Source of the DNA: Cymodocea nodosa
Lineage: Eukaryota; Streptophyta; Magnoliopsida; Alismatales; Cymodoceaceae
Reading direction: 5' to 3'
NCBI GenBank assembly: GCA_036874045.1
Contig: CM072335.1
Span: 10,436,001-10,500,000, forward strand
DNA: 64,000 nucleotides
The translations under genes and the position numbers were made by a program. Shown here piece after piece: positions 35,530 to 48,262 of the stretch; the first letter of the stretch is position 1; every line of letters begins with the position of its first letter. The notes under the pieces were generated by a model. That model was not told the origin of the DNA. It ran no database searches and saw nothing but the letters and a program-made list of their open reading frames with translations.

Positions 35530-35649
35530 GTGTGTGACCATACCGACACAAAAGTATTGGATTTCATTAGAACTCCAAAGTTAAATGTTTTTGGGCGAGA
35601 GTAGTACTAAGATGGGTGACCTCTGGGGAAGTCCTTGTGTTGCACTCTT
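35530..35649 (+). rRNA. 5S rRNA-like copy 68, family C
   Basis: T6, G16, T26, T28, T34, T39, T60, G96; upstream spacer has cactattatg. Confidence 0.78.
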
Positions 35650-36038
35650 TTTTGCATCATGGTAGGATGGTCTTTTTGTAAATCAAACACACTCTAAGAG
35701 ACGACCCTATTGTTGATAATGGTTTCCAAAATTAATGTCAAATATTAAATGTCGTCATGATCAAAATGTGCCATTATAACGTTGGTTGATATCGAAAGGG
35801 TCGTATTCTCTTACTAAAATTTTGTAACTTCTTAAATTCCAATAATTAGGGTACTAGGAAATGAGAAACGTTTAATATCCGTTGTGTCGTGATGTTTTTT
35901 TAAAAGAGTTGTATTCTTTGAAAATGAGTTGAAATAATTGGATCTTCATTGACAAACCTGAAATAATCTAATTGAACAAGTTTCTAGTGTCATTTATCAT
36001 AGTTTTCGATCTTTCTGTAGTGATGAATTTCATATTGT

Positions 36039-36158
36039 GTGTGCGACAATACCAACACAAAAGCACTGGATCTCATCCAAACTCCAAAGTTAAATGTGTT
36101 TGGGTGAGAGTAGTATTAAGATGGGTGACCTCTTGGGAAGTCCTTGTGTTGCACTCTT
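36039..36158 (+). rRNA. 5S rRNA-like copy 69, family B'-like
   Basis: A10, G30, C40, A41, T67, T78. Confidence 0.8.
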
Positions 36159-36545
36159 TTTTACATCATGGTAGGATGGTCTTTTTGTAAATCAAACACA
36201 CTAAGAGACGACCCTATCATAGATAATGGTTTCCAAAATTAATGTCAAATATTGAATGACATCATGATCAAAATATGCCATTATAACGTTGGTTGATATC
36301 GAAAGAGTCGTATTCTCTTACTAAAATTTTGTAACTTCTTAACTTACAACAATTAGGGTACCAGGAAATGAGAAACGTTTAATATCTGTTGTGTCGTGAC
36401 GTTTTTTTAAAAGGGTTGTATTCTTTGAAAATGAGTTGAAATAATTGGATCTTCATTGACAAACCTCAAATAATCTAATTCAACAACTTTCTAGTGTCAA
36501 TTATCATAGTTTTCGATCTTTCTGTAATGATGAATTTCATAATGT

Positions 36546-36665
36546 GTGTGCGACCATACCAACACAAAAGCACTGGATCTCATCCAAACTCCAAAGTTAA
36601 ATGTGTTTGGGCGAGAGTAGTATTAAGATGGGTGACCTCTTGGGAAGTCCTTGTGTTGCACTCTT
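36546..36665 (+). rRNA. 5S rRNA-like copy 70, family F
   Basis: C40, A41, T78; followed by gatggtgtttttg as in copy 13. Confidence 0.82.
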
Positions 36666-37054
36666 TTTTACATCATGGTAGGATGGTGTTTTTGTAAATC
36701 AAAAACACACTAAGAGACGACCCTATTATAGACAATGGTTTCCAAAATTAATGTCAAATATTGAATGACATCATGATCAAAATGTGCCATTATAACGTTG
36801 GTTGATATCGAAAGAGTCGTATTCTCTTACTAAAATTTTTTAACTTCTTAACTTCCAACAATTAGGGTACCAGGAAATGAGAAACGTTTAATATATGTTG
36901 CGTCATGATGTTTTTTTAAAAGGGTTGTATTCTTTGAAAATGAGTTGAAATAATTGGATCTTCATTGACAAACCTTAAATAATCTAATTCAACAACTTTC
37001 TAGTGTAAATTATGATAGTTTTCGATCTTTCTGTAATGATGAATTTCATGTAGT

Positions 37055-37174
37055 GTGTGCGACCATACCAACACAAAAGCACTGGATTTCATCAGAACTC
37101 CAAAGTTAAATGTGTTTGGGCAAGATAAGTACTAAGATGGGTGACCTCTTGGGAAGTCCTTGTGTTGCACTCTT
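37055..37174 (+). rRNA. 5S rRNA-like copy 71, family A
   Basis: T34, A68 and caagataagtac across the intermediate element. Confidence 0.79.
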
Positions 37175-37563
37175 TTTTGCATCATGATAGGATGGTCCTT
37201 TTGTAAATCAAACACACACTAAGAGACGACCCTATTATTGATAATGGTTTCCAAAATTAATGTCAAATATTGAATGACATCACGATCAAAATATGCTATT
37301 ATAACGTTGGTTGATATCGAAAGAGTCGTATTCTCTTACTAAAATTTTGTAACTACTTAACTTACAACAATTAGGGTACCAGGAAATGAGAAACGTTTAA
37401 TACCTGTTGTGTCGTGATGTTTTTTTAAAACGGTTGTATTCTTTGAAAATGAGTTGAAATAATTAGATCTACATTGACAAACCTTAAATAATCTAATTCA
37501 ACCACTTTCTCGTGTCAATTATCATAGTTTTCGATCTTTCTGTAATGATGAATTTCGTGTAGT

Positions 37564-37683
37564 TTGTGCGACCATACCAACACAAAAGCACTGGATCTCA
37601 TCAGAACTCCAAAGTTAAATGTTTTTGGGCGAGAGTAGTACTAAGATGGGTGACCTCTGGGGAAGTCCTTGTGTTGCACTCTT
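37564..37683 (+). rRNA. 5S rRNA-like copy 72, family E
   Basis: T1, T60, G96, preceded by tagatctacattg; same as copy 48. Confidence 0.8.
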
Positions 37684-38072
37684 TTTTGCATCATAGTAGG
37701 ATGGTCTTTTTGTAAATCAAACACACACTAAGAGACGACCCTATTGTTGATAATGGTTTCCAAAATTAATGTCAAATATTAAATGACATCATGATCAAAA
37801 TGTGCCATTATAACGTTGGTTGATATCGAAAGGGTCGTATTCTCTTACTAAAATTTTGTAACTTCTTAAATTCCAATAATTAGGGTACTAGGAAATGAGA
37901 AACGTTTAATATCCGTTGTGTCGTGATGTTTTTTTAAAAGAGTTGTATTCTTTGAAAATGAGTTGAAATAATTGGATCTTTTTTGACAAACCTGAAATAA
38001 TCTAATTCAACAAGTTTCTAGTGTCATTTATCATAGTTTTCGATCTTTCTGTAATGATGAATTTTATATTGT

Positions 38073-38192
38073 GTGTGCGACAATACCAACACAAAAGCAC
38101 TAAAACTCATCCAAACTCCAAAGTTAAATGTGTTTGGGCGAGAGTAGTATTAAGATGGGTGACCTCTTGGGAAGTCCTTGTGTTGCACTCTT
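38073..38192 (+). rRNA. 5S rRNA-like copy 73, family B
   Basis: B marks with ctaaaactcatcc at 28-40. Confidence 0.79.
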
Positions 38193-38579
38193 TTTTACAT
38201 CATGGTAGGATGGTCTTTTTGTAAATCAAACACACTAAGAGACGACCCTATTATAGATAATGGTTTCCAAAATTAATGTCAAATATTGAATGACATCATG
38301 ATCAAAATGTGCCATTATAACGTTGGTTGATATCGAACGAGTCGTATTCTCTTACTAAAATTTTGTAACTTCTTAACTTACAACAATTAGGGTACCAGGA
38401 AATGAGAAACGTTTAATATCTGTTGTGTCGTGATGTTTTTTTAAAAGGGTTTTATTCTTTGAAAATGAGTTGAAATAATTGGATCTTCATTGACAAACCT
38501 TAAATAATCTAATTCAACAACTTTCTAGTGTCAATTATCATAGTTTTCGATCTTTCTGTAATGATGAATTTCATGTAGT

Positions 38580-38699
38580 GTGTGCGACCATACCAACACA
38601 AAAGCACTAGATCTCATCAAAACTCCAAAGTTAAATGTGTTTGGGCGAGAGTAGTACTAAGATGGGTGACCTCTTGGGAAGTCCTTGTGTTGCACTCTT
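38580..38699 (+). rRNA. 5S rRNA-like copy 74, family A
   Basis: A30 and A41. Confidence 0.82.
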
Positions 38700-39088
38700 T
38701 TTTGCATCATGGTAGGATGGTCTTTTTGTAAATCAAACACACACTAAGAGACGACCCTATTATTGATAATGGTGTCCAAAATTAATGTCAAATATTGAAT
38801 GACATCATGATCAAAATGTGCCATTATAACGTTGGTTGATATCGAACGAGTCGTATTGTCTTACTAACATTTTGTAACTTCTTAACTTACAACAATAAGG
38901 GTACCAGGAAATGAGAAACGTTTAATATCTGTTGTGTCGTGATGTTTTTTTAAAAGGGTTGTATTCTTTGAAAATGAGTTGAAATAATTGGATCTTCATT
39001 GACAAACCTTAAATAATCTAATTCAACAACTTTCTAGTGTCAATTATCATAGTTTTCGATCTTTCTGTAATGATGAATTTCATGTTGT

Positions 39089-39208
39089 GTGTGCGACCAT
39101 ACCAACACAAAAGCATTGGATCTCATCAGAACTCCAAAGTTAAATGTGTTTGGGCGAGAGTAGTACTAAGATGGGTGACCTCTTGGGAAGTCCTTGTGTT
39201 GCACTCTT
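39089..39208 (+). rRNA. 5S rRNA-like copy 75, family A
   Basis: Consensus except T28. Confidence 0.82.
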
Positions 39209-39596
39209 TTTTGCATCATGATAGGATGGTCTTTTTGTAAATCAAACACACTCTAAGAGACGACCCTATTATTGATAATAGTTTCCAAAATTAATGTCAA
39301 ATATTGAATGACATCATGATCAAAATGTGCCATTATAACGTTGGTTGATATCGAAAGAGTCGTATTCTCTTACTAAAATTTTTTAACTTCTTAACTTCCA
39401 ACAATTAGGGTACGAGGAAATGGGAAACGTTTAATATCCGTTGTGTCGTGATGTTTTTTAAAAGGGTTGTATTCTTTGAAAATGAGTTGAAATAATTGGA
39501 TCTTCATTGACAAACCTTAAATAATCTAATTCAACAACTTTCTAGTGTCACTTATCATACTTTTCGATCTTTCTGTAATGATGAATTCAATATTAT

Positions 39597-39686
39597 GTGT
39601 GTGACCATACCGACACAAAAGCACTGGATCTCGTTAGAACTCCAAAGTTAAATGTTTTTGGGCGAGAGTAGTACTAAGATGGGTGA
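39597..39686 (+). pseudogene. 5S-like copy 76, family C, truncated after position 90
   Basis: The block runs to gatgggtga and continues directly as tggtttcgaaaatt from the spacer. Roughly 100 bp are lost: the last 30 nt of 5S, both T-runs and the start of the spacer. The junction may reflect the shared gat/ga bases. Confidence 0.87.
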
Positions 39687-40005
39687 TGGTTTCGAAAATT
39701 AATGTCAAATATTAAATGACATCATGATCAAAATGTGCCATTATAACGTTGGTTGATATCGAAAGGGTCGTATTCTCTTACTAAAATTTTGTAACTTCTT
39801 AAATTCCAATAATTAGGGTACTAGGAAATGAGAAACGTTTAATATCTGTTGTGTCGTGATGTTTTTTTAAAAGAGTTGTATTCTTTGAAAATGAGTTGAA
39901 ATAATTGGATCTTCATTGACAAACCTGAAATAATCTAATTGAACAAGTTTCTAGTGTCATTTATCATAGTTTTCGATCTTTCTGTAATGATGAATTTCAT
40001 ATTGT

Positions 40006-40125
40006 GTGTGCGACAATACCAACACAAAAGCACTAGATCTCATCCAAACTCCAAAGTTAAATGTGTTTGGGCGAGAGTAGTATTAAGATGGGTGACCTCT
40101 TGGGAAGTCCTTGTGTTGCACTCTT
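40006..40125 (+). rRNA. 5S rRNA-like copy 77, family B
   Basis: Standard B. Confidence 0.82.
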
Positions 40126-40512
40126 TTTTACATCATGGTAGGATGGTCTTTTTGTAAATCAAACACACTAAGAGACGACCCTATTATAGATAATGGTTTC
40201 CAAAATTAATGTCAAATATTGAATGACATCATGATCAAAATGTGCCATTATAACGTTGGTTGATATCGAACGAGTCGTATTCTCTTACTAAAATTTTGTA
40301 ACTTCTTAACTTACAACAATTAGGGTACCAGGAAATGAGAAACGTTTAATATCTATTGTGTCGTGATGTTTTTTTAAAAGGGTTGTATTCTTTGAAAATT
40401 AGTTGAAATAATTGGATCTTCATTGACAAACCTTAAATAATCTAATTCAACAACTTTCTAGTGTCAATTATCATAGTTTTCGATCTTTCTGTAATGATGA
40501 ATTTCATGTAGT

Positions 40513-40632
40513 GTGTGCGACCATACCAACACAAAAGCACTAGATCTCATCAGAACTCCAAAGTTAAATGTGTTTGGGCGAGAGTAGTACTAATATGGGT
40601 GACCTCTTGAGAAGTCCTTTTGTTGCACTCTT
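40513..40632 (+). rRNA. 5S rRNA-like copy 78, family A
   Basis: A30, T82 (ctaatatggg), A98, T109. Confidence 0.8.
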
Positions 40633-41021
40633 TTTTGCATCATGATAGGATGGTCTTTTTGTAAGTCAAACACACACTAAGAGACGACCCTATTATTGAT
40701 AATGGTTTCCAAAATTAATGTCAAATATTGAATGACATCATGACCAAAATATGCCATTATAACGTTGGTTGATATCGAAAGAGTCGTATTCTCTTACTAA
40801 AATTTTGTAACTTCTTAACTTACAACAATTAGGGTACCAGGAAATGAGAAACGTTTAATATCTGTTGTGTCGTGATGTTTTTTTAAAACGGTTGTATTCT
40901 TTGAAAATGAGTAGAAATAATTGGATCTTCATTGACAAACCTTAAATAATCTAATTCAACAACTTTCTAGTGCCAATTATCATACTTTTCGATCTTTTTG
41001 TAATGATGAATTTAATATTGT

Positions 41022-41141
41022 GTGTGCGACCATACCGATACAAAAACGCTGGATCTCATTAGAACTCCAAAGTTAAATGTGTTTGGGCGAGAGTAGTACT
41101 AAGATGGCTGACCTCTTGGGAAGTCCTTGTGTTGCACTCTT
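41022..41141 (+). rRNA. 5S rRNA-like copy 79, family D
   Basis: D marks; followed by ttttttacatc. Confidence 0.8.
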
Positions 41142-41530
41142 TTTTACATCATGGTAGGATGGTCTTTTTGTAAATCAAACACACACTAAGAGACGACCCT
41201 ATTGTTGATAATTGTTTCCAAAATTAATGTCAAATATTAAATGACATCATGATCAAAATGTGTCATTATAACGTTGGTTGATATCGAAAGGGTCGTATTC
41301 TCTTACTAAAATTTTGTAACTTCTTAAATTCCAACAATTAGGGTACCAGGAAATGAGAAACGTTTAATATCCGTTGTGTCGTGATGTTTTTTTAAAAGAG
41401 TTGTATTCTTTGAAAATGAGTTGAAATAATTGGATCTTCATTGACAAACCTGAAATAATCTAATTCAACAAGTTTCTAGTGTCATTTATCATAGTTTTCG
41501 ATCTTTCTGTAATGATGAATTTCATATTGT

Positions 41531-41650
41531 GTGTGCGACAATACCAACACAAAAGCACTGGATCTCATCCAAACTCCAAAGTTAAATGTGTTTGGGAGAG
41601 AGTAGTATTAAGATGGGTGACCTCTTAGGAAGTCCTTGTGTTGCACTCTT
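41531..41650 (+). rRNA. 5S rRNA-like copy 80, family B'
   Basis: Same marks as copy 54. Confidence 0.8.
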
Positions 41651-42037
41651 TTTTACATCATGGTAGGATGGTCTTTTTGTAAATCAAACACACTAAGAGA
41701 CGACCCTATCATAGATAATGGTTTCCAAAATTAATGTCAAATATTGAATGACATCATGATCAAAATATGCCATTATAACGTTGGTTGATATCGAAAGAGT
41801 CGTATTCTCTTACTAAAATTTTGTAACTTCTTAATTTACAACAATTAGGATACTAGGAAATGAGAAACGTTTAATATCTGTTGTGTCGTGATGTTTTTTT
41901 AAAAGGGTTGTATTCTTTGAAAATGAGTTGAAATAATTGGATCTTCATTGACAAACCTTAAATAATCTAATTCAACAACTTTCTAGTGTCAATTATCATA
42001 GTTTTCGATCTTTCTGTAATGATGAATTTCATGTAGT

Positions 42038-42157
42038 GTGTGCAACCATACCAACACAAAAGCACTGGATCTCATCAGAACTCCAAAGTTAAATGTGTTT
42101 GGGCGAAAGTAGTACTAAGATGGGTGACCTCTTGGGAAGTCCTTGTGTTGCACTCTT
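42038..42157 (+). rRNA. 5S rRNA-like copy 81, family A
   Basis: A7 (gtgcaacc) and A70 (gcgaaag). Confidence 0.81.
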
Positions 42158-42546
42158 TTTTGGATCATGATAGTATGGTCTTTTTGTAAATCAAACACAC
42201 ACTAAGAGACGACCCTATTATTGATAATGGTTTCCAAAATTAATGTCAAATATTGAATGACATCATGATCAAAATATGCCATTATAACGTTGGTTGATAT
42301 CGAAAGAGTCGTATTCTCTTACTAAAATTGTGTAACTTCTTAACTTACAAAAATTAGGGTACTAGGAAATGAGAAACGTTTAATATCTGTTGTGTCGTGA
42401 TGTTTTTTTAAAAGGGTTGTATTCTTTGAAAATGAGTAGAAATAATTGGATCTTCATTGACAAACCTTAAATAATCTAATTCAACCACTTTCTAGTGTCA
42501 ATTATCATAGTTTTCGATCTTTCTGTAATGATGAATTTCATGTTGT

Positions 42547-42666
42547 ATGTGCGACCATACCAATACAAAAGCAATGGATCTCATCAGAACTCCAAAGTTA
42601 AATGTGTTTGGGTGAGAGTAGTACTAAGATGGGTGACCTCTTGGGAAGTCCTTGTGTTGCACTCTT
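42547..42666 (+). rRNA. 5S rRNA-like copy 82, family A
   Basis: A1, T18, A28 (gcaatgg), T67. Confidence 0.8.
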
Positions 42667-43055
42667 TTTTGGATCATGATAGGATGGTCTTTTTGTAAAT
42701 CAAACACACACTAAGAGACGACCCTATTATTGATAATGGTTTCCAAAATTAATGTCAAATATTGAATGACATCATGATCAAAATATGCCATTATAACGTT
42801 GGTTGATATCGAAAGAGTCGTATTCTCTTACTAAAATTTTGTAACTTCTTAACCTACAACAATTAGGGTACTAGGAAATGAGAAACGTTTAATATCTGTT
42901 GTGTCGTGATGTTTTTTTAAAACGGTTGTATTCTTTGAAAATGAGTAGAAATAATTGGATCTTCATTGACAAACATTAAATAATCTAATTCAACCACTTT
43001 CTAGTGTCAATTATCATAGTTTTCGATCTTTCTGTAATGATGAATTTCATGTTGT

Positions 43056-43175
43056 GTGTGCGACCATACCAACACAAAAGCATTGGATCTCATCAGAACT
43101 CCAAAGTTAAATGTGTTTGGGCGAGAGTAGTACTAAGATGGGTGACCTCTTGGGAAGTCCTTGTGTTGCACTCTT
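43056..43175 (+). rRNA. 5S rRNA-like copy 83, family A
   Basis: T28; the T-run after it is interrupted (ctctttcttgc). Confidence 0.81.
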
Positions 43176-43563
43176 TCTTGCATCATGATAGGATGTTCTT
43201 TTTGTAAATCAAACACACTCTAAGAGACGACCCTATTATTGATAATGGTTTCCAAAATTAACGTCAAATATTGAATGACATCATGATCAAAATGTGCCAT
43301 TATAACGTTGGTTGATATCGAAAGAGTCGTATTCTCTTACTAAAATTTTCTAACTTCTTAACTTCCAACAATTAGGGTACCAGGAAATGAGAAACGTTTA
43401 ATGTATGTTGTGTCGTGATGTTTTTTGAAAGGGTTGTATTCTTTGAAAATGAGTTGAAATAATTGGATCTTCATTGACAAACCTTAAATAATCTAATTCA
43501 ACAACTTTCTAGTGTCAATTATCATACTTTTCGATCTTTTTGTAATAATGAATTCAATATTAT

Positions 43564-43683
43564 GTGTGTGACCATACCGACAGAAAAGTACTGGATCTTA
43601 TTATAACTCCAAAGTTAAATGTTTTTGGGCGAGAGTAGTACTAAGATGGGTGACCTCTAGGGAAGTCCTTGTGTTGCACTCTT
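43564..43683 (+). rRNA. 5S rRNA-like copy 84, family C
   Basis: T6, G16, G21, T26, T36, T39, T41 (ttattataac), T60, A96. Confidence 0.77.
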
Positions 43684-44072
43684 TTTTGCATCATGGTAGG
43701 ATGGTCTTTTTGTAAATCAAACACACACTAAGAGACGACCCTATTGTTGATAATGGTTTCCAAAATTAATGTCAAATATTAAATGTCGTCATGATCAAAA
43801 TGTGCCATTATAATGTTGGTTGATATCGAAAGGGTCGTATTCTCTTACTAAAATTTTGTAACTTCTTAAATTCCAATAATTAGGGTACTAGGAAATGAGA
43901 AACGTTTAATATCCGTTGTGTCGTGATGTTTTTTTAAAAGAGTTGTATTCTTTGAAAATGAGTTGAAATAATTGGATCTTCATTGACAAACCTGAAATAA
44001 TCTAATTGAACAAGTTTCTAGTGTCATTTATCATAGTTTTCGATCTTTCTGTAATGATGAATTTCATATTGT

Positions 44073-44192
44073 GTGTGCGACAATACCAACACAAAAGCAC
44101 TAGATCTCATCCAAACTCCAAAGTTAAATGTGTTTGGGCGAGAGTAGTACTAAGATGGGTGACCTCTTGGGAAGTCCTTGTGTTGCACTCTT
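44073..44192 (+). rRNA. 5S rRNA-like copy 85, family B
   Basis: B marks with C78, as in copy 66. Confidence 0.81.
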
Positions 44193-44581
44193 TTTTGGAT
44201 CATGATAGGATGGTCTTTTTGTAAATCAAACAAACACTAAGAGACGACCCTATTATTGATAATGGTTTCCAAAATTAATGTCAAATATTGAATGACATCA
44301 TGATCAAACTATGCCATTATAACGTTGGTTGATATCGAAAGAGTCGTATTCTCTTACTAAAATTTTGTAACTTCTTAACTTACAACAATTAGGGTACTAG
44401 GAAATGAGAAACGTTTAATATCTGTTGTGTCGTGATGTTTTTTTAAAAGGGTTGTATTCTTTGAAAATTAGTTGAAATAATTGGATCTTCATTGACAAAC
44501 CTTAAATAATCTAATTCAACAACTTTCTAGTGTCAATTATCATAGTTTTCGATCTTTCTGTAATGATGAATTTCATGTAGT

Positions 44582-44701
44582 GTGTGCGACCATACCAACA
44601 CAAAAGCACTGGATTTCATCAGAACTCCAAAGTTAAATGTCTTTGGGCGAGAGAAGTACTAAGATGGGTGACCTCTTGGGAACTCCTTGTGTTGCACTCT
44701 T
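44582..44701 (+). rRNA. 5S rRNA-like copy 86, family A
   Basis: T34, C60 (aaatgtcttt), A73 (gagaag), C102 (ggaactcc). Confidence 0.79.
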
Positions 44702-45090
44702 TTTTGCATCATGATAGGATGGTCCTTTTGTAAATCAAACACACACTCAGAGACGACCCTATTATTGATAATGGTTTCCAAAATTAATGTCAAATATTGA
44801 ATGACATCATGATCAAAATATGCTATTATAACGTTGGTTGATATCGAAAGAGTCGTATTCTCTTACTAAAATTTTGTAACTTCTTAACTTACAACAATTA
44901 GGGTACCAGGAAATGAGAAACGTTTAATACCTGTTGTGTCGTGATGTTTTTTTAAAACGGTTGTATTCTTTGAAAATGAGTTGAAATAATTAGATCTACA
45001 TTGACAAACCTTAAATAATCTAATTCAACCACTTTCTCGTGTCAATTATCATAGTTTTCGATCTTTCTGTAATGATGAATTTCATGTAGT

Positions 45091-45210
45091 TTGTGCGACC
45101 ATACCAACACAAAAGCACTGGATCTCATCAGAACTCCAAAGTTAAATGTTTTTGGGCGAGAGTAGTACTAAGATGGGTGACCTCTGGGGAAGTCCTTGTG
45201 TTGCACTCTT
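45091..45210 (+). rRNA. 5S rRNA-like copy 87, family E
   Basis: T1, T60, G96. Confidence 0.8.
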
Positions 45211-45599
45211 TTTTGCATCATGGTAGGATGGTCTTTTTGTAAATCAAACACACACTAAGAGACGACCCTATTGTTGATAATTGTTTCCAAAATTAATGTC
45301 AAATATTCAATGACATCATGATCAAAATGTGCCATTATAACGTTGGTTGATATCGAAAGGGTCGTATTCTCTTACTAAAATTTTGTAACTTCTTAAATTC
45401 CAATAATTAGGGTACTAGGAAATGAGAAACGTTTAATATCCGTTGTGTCGTGATGTTTTTTTAAAAGAGTTGTATTCTTTGAAAATGAGTTGAAATAATT
45501 GGATCCTCATTGACAAACCTGAAATAATCTAATTCAACAAGTTTCTAGTGTCATTTATCATAGTTTTCGATCTTTCTGTAATGATGAATTTCATATTGT

Positions 45600-45719
45600 G
45601 TGTGCGACAATACCAACACAAAAGTACTAGAACACATCCAAACTCCAAAGTTAAATGTGTTTGGGCGAGAGTAGTATTAAGATGGGTGACCTCTTGGGAA
45701 GTCCTTGTGTTGCACTCTT
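45600..45719 (+). rRNA. 5S rRNA-like copy 88, family B
   Basis: B marks with T26 and tagaacacatcc at 29-40. Confidence 0.79.
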
Positions 45720-46106
45720 TTTTACATCATGGTAGGATGGTCTTTTTGTAAATCAAACACACTAAGAGACGACCCTATTATAGATAATGGTTTCCAAAAT
45801 TAATGTCAAATATTGAATGACATCATGATCAAAATGTGCCATTATAACGTTGGTTGATATCGAACGAGTCGTATTCTCTTACTAAAATTTTGTAACTTCT
45901 TAACTTACAACAATTAGGGTACCAGGAAATGAGAAACGTTTAATATCTGTTGTGTCGTGATGTTTTTTTAAAAGGGTTTTATTCTTTGAAAATGAGTTGA
46001 AATAATTGGATCTTCATTGACAAACCTTAAATAATCTAATTCAACTACTTTCTAGTGTCAATTATCATAGTTTTCGATCTTTCTGTAATGATGAATTTCA
46101 TGTAGT

Positions 46107-46226
46107 GTGTGCGACCATACCAACACAAAAGCACTGGATCTCATCAAAACTCCAAAGTTAAATGTGTTTGGGCGAGAGTAGTACTAAGATGGGTGACCTC
46201 TTGGGAAGTCCTTGTGTTGCACTCTT
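46107..46226 (+). rRNA. 5S rRNA-like copy 89, family A
   Basis: Consensus except A41. Confidence 0.82.
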
Positions 46227-46615
46227 TTTTGCATCATGATAGGATGGTCTTTTTGTAAATCAAAAACACACTAAGAGACGACCCTATTATTGATAATGGT
46301 GTCCAAAATTAATGTCAAATATTGAATGACATCATGATCAAAATGTGCCATTATAACGTTGGTTGATATCGAACGAGTCGTATTGTCTTACTAAAATTTT
46401 GTAACTTCTTAACTTACAACAATTAGGGTACTAGGAAATGAGAAACGTTTAATATCTGTTGTGTCGTGATGTTTTTTTAAAAGGGTTGTATTCTTTGAAA
46501 ATGAGTTGAAATAATTGGATCTTCATTGACAAACCTTAAATAATCTAATTCAACAACTTTCTAGTGTCAATTATCATAGTTTTCGATCTTTCTGTAATGA
46601 TGAATTTCATGTTGT

Positions 46616-46735
46616 GTGTGCGACCATACCAACACAAAAGCACTGGATCTCATCAGAAGTCCAAAGTTAAAGGTGTTTGGGCGAGAGTAGTACTAAGATG
46701 GGTGGCCTCTTAGGAAGTCCTTATGTTGCACTCTT
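46616..46735 (+). rRNA. 5S rRNA-like copy 90, family A
   Basis: G45 (gaagtcc), G58, G90 (gggtggcc), A97, A108. Confidence 0.8.
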
Positions 46736-47124
46736 TTTTGCATCATGATAGGATGGTCTTTTTGTAAATGAAAAACACACTAAGAGACGACCCTATTATT
46801 GATAATGGTTTCGAAAATTAATGTCAAATATTGAATGACATCATGATCAAAATGTGCCATTATAACGTTGGTTGATATCAAACGAGTCGTATTCTCTTAC
46901 AAAAATTTTTTAACTTCTTAACTTCCAACAATTAGGGTACTAGGAGATGAGAAACGTTTAATATATGTTGTGTCGTGATGTTTTTTTAAAAGGGTTGTAT
47001 TCTTTGAAAATGAGTTGAAATAATTGGATCTTCATTGACAAACCTTAAATAATCTAATTCAACAACTTTCTAGTGTCAATTATCATAGTTTTCGATCTTT
47101 CTGTAATGATGAATTTCATGTTGT

Positions 47125-47244
47125 GTGTGCGACCATACCAACACAAAAGCACTGGATCTCATCAGAACTCCAAAGTTAAATGTGTTTGGGCGAAAGTAGT
47201 ACTAAGATGGGTGACCTCTTAGGAAGTCCTTATGTTGCACTCTT
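47125..47244 (+). rRNA. 5S rRNA-like copy 91, family A
   Basis: A70, A97, A108. Confidence 0.81.
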
Positions 47245-47633
47245 TTTTGCATCATGATAGGATGGTCTTTTTGTAAATGAAAAACACACTAAGAGACGAC
47301 CCTATTATTGATAATGGTTTCCAAAATTAATGTCAAATATTGAATGACATCATGATCAAAATGTGCCATTATAATGTTGGTTGATATCGAAAGAGTCGTA
47401 TTCTCTTACTAAAATTTTTTAACTTCTTAACTTCCAACAATTAGGGTACCAGGAGATGAGAAACGTTTAATATATGTTGTGTCGTGATGTTTTTTTAAAA
47501 GGGTTGTATTCTTTGAAAATGAGTTGAAATAATTGGATCTTCATTGACAAACCTTAAATAATCTAATTCAACAACTTTCTAGTGTCAATTATCATAGTTT
47601 TCGATCTTTCTGTAACGATGAATTTCATGTTGT

Positions 47634-47753
47634 GTGTGCGACCATACCAACACAAAAGCACTGGATTTCATCAGAACTTCAAAGTTAAATGTGTTTGGGC
47701 GAGAGTAGTACTAAGATGGGTGACCTCTTGGGAAGTCCTTGTGTTGCACTATT
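47634..47753 (+). rRNA. 5S rRNA-like copy 92, family A
   Basis: T34, T46 and end gcactattt. Confidence 0.8.
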
Positions 47754-48142
47754 TTTTGCATCATGATAGGATGGTCTTTTTGTAAATCAAACACACACTA
47801 AGAGACGACCCTATTATTGATAATGGTTTCCAAAATTAATGTCAAATATTGAATGACATCATGATCAAAATGTGCCATTATAACGTTGGTTGATATCGAA
47901 AGGGTCGTATTCTCTTACTAAAATTTTGTAACTTCTAAAATTCCAACAATTAGGGTACCAGGAAATGAGAAACGTTTAATATCCGTTGTGTCGTGATGTT
48001 TTTTTAAAAGAGTTGTATTCTTTGAAAATGAGTTGAAATAATTGGATCTTCATTGACAAACCTGAAATAATCTAATTCAACAAGTTTCTAGTGTCATTTA
48101 TCATAGTTTTCGATCTTTCTGTAATGATGAATTCAATATTGT

Positions 48143-48262
48143 GTGTTTGACCATACCGACACAAAAGCATTGGATCTCATTAGAACTCCAAAGTTAAATA
48201 TTTTTGGGCGAGAGTAGTACTAAGATGGGTGACCTCTCGGGAAGTCCTTGTGTTGCACTCTT
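48143..48262 (+). rRNA. 5S rRNA-like copy 93, family C
   Basis: GTGTTTGACC start, G16, T28, T39, A58, T60, C96. Confidence 0.78.

Larger units (their letters stand above)
37055..39596 (+). repeat. Five-repeat module with E variant, copy 1 (2,542 bp)
   Basis: Copies 71-75 run A-E-B-A-A. Shared rare marks with 44582-47124 are ggatttcatcag, gatggtccttttg, atatgctattataacg, tagatctacattg, a gtgtccaaaa spacer start and cgtattgtcttac. Part of the same series (atatgctatt, tagatctacattg, E copy) also occurs at about 25090-25480. Confidence 0.75.
39597..42546 (+). repeat. Six-repeat higher-order module, copy 3 (2,950 bp, one deletion)
   Basis: Copies 76-81 carry the same series and marks. The D copies of modules 2 and 3 are 13,121 bp apart. 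The first C copy has lost its 3' end and part of the spacer, which accounts for the 100 bp shortfall. Confidence 0.82.
44582..47124 (+). repeat. Five-repeat module with E variant, copy 2 (2,543 bp)
   Basis: Copies 86-90 match the series at 37055, about 7.5 kb upstream, with the same rare spacer and 5S marks in the same order. Confidence 0.75.
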
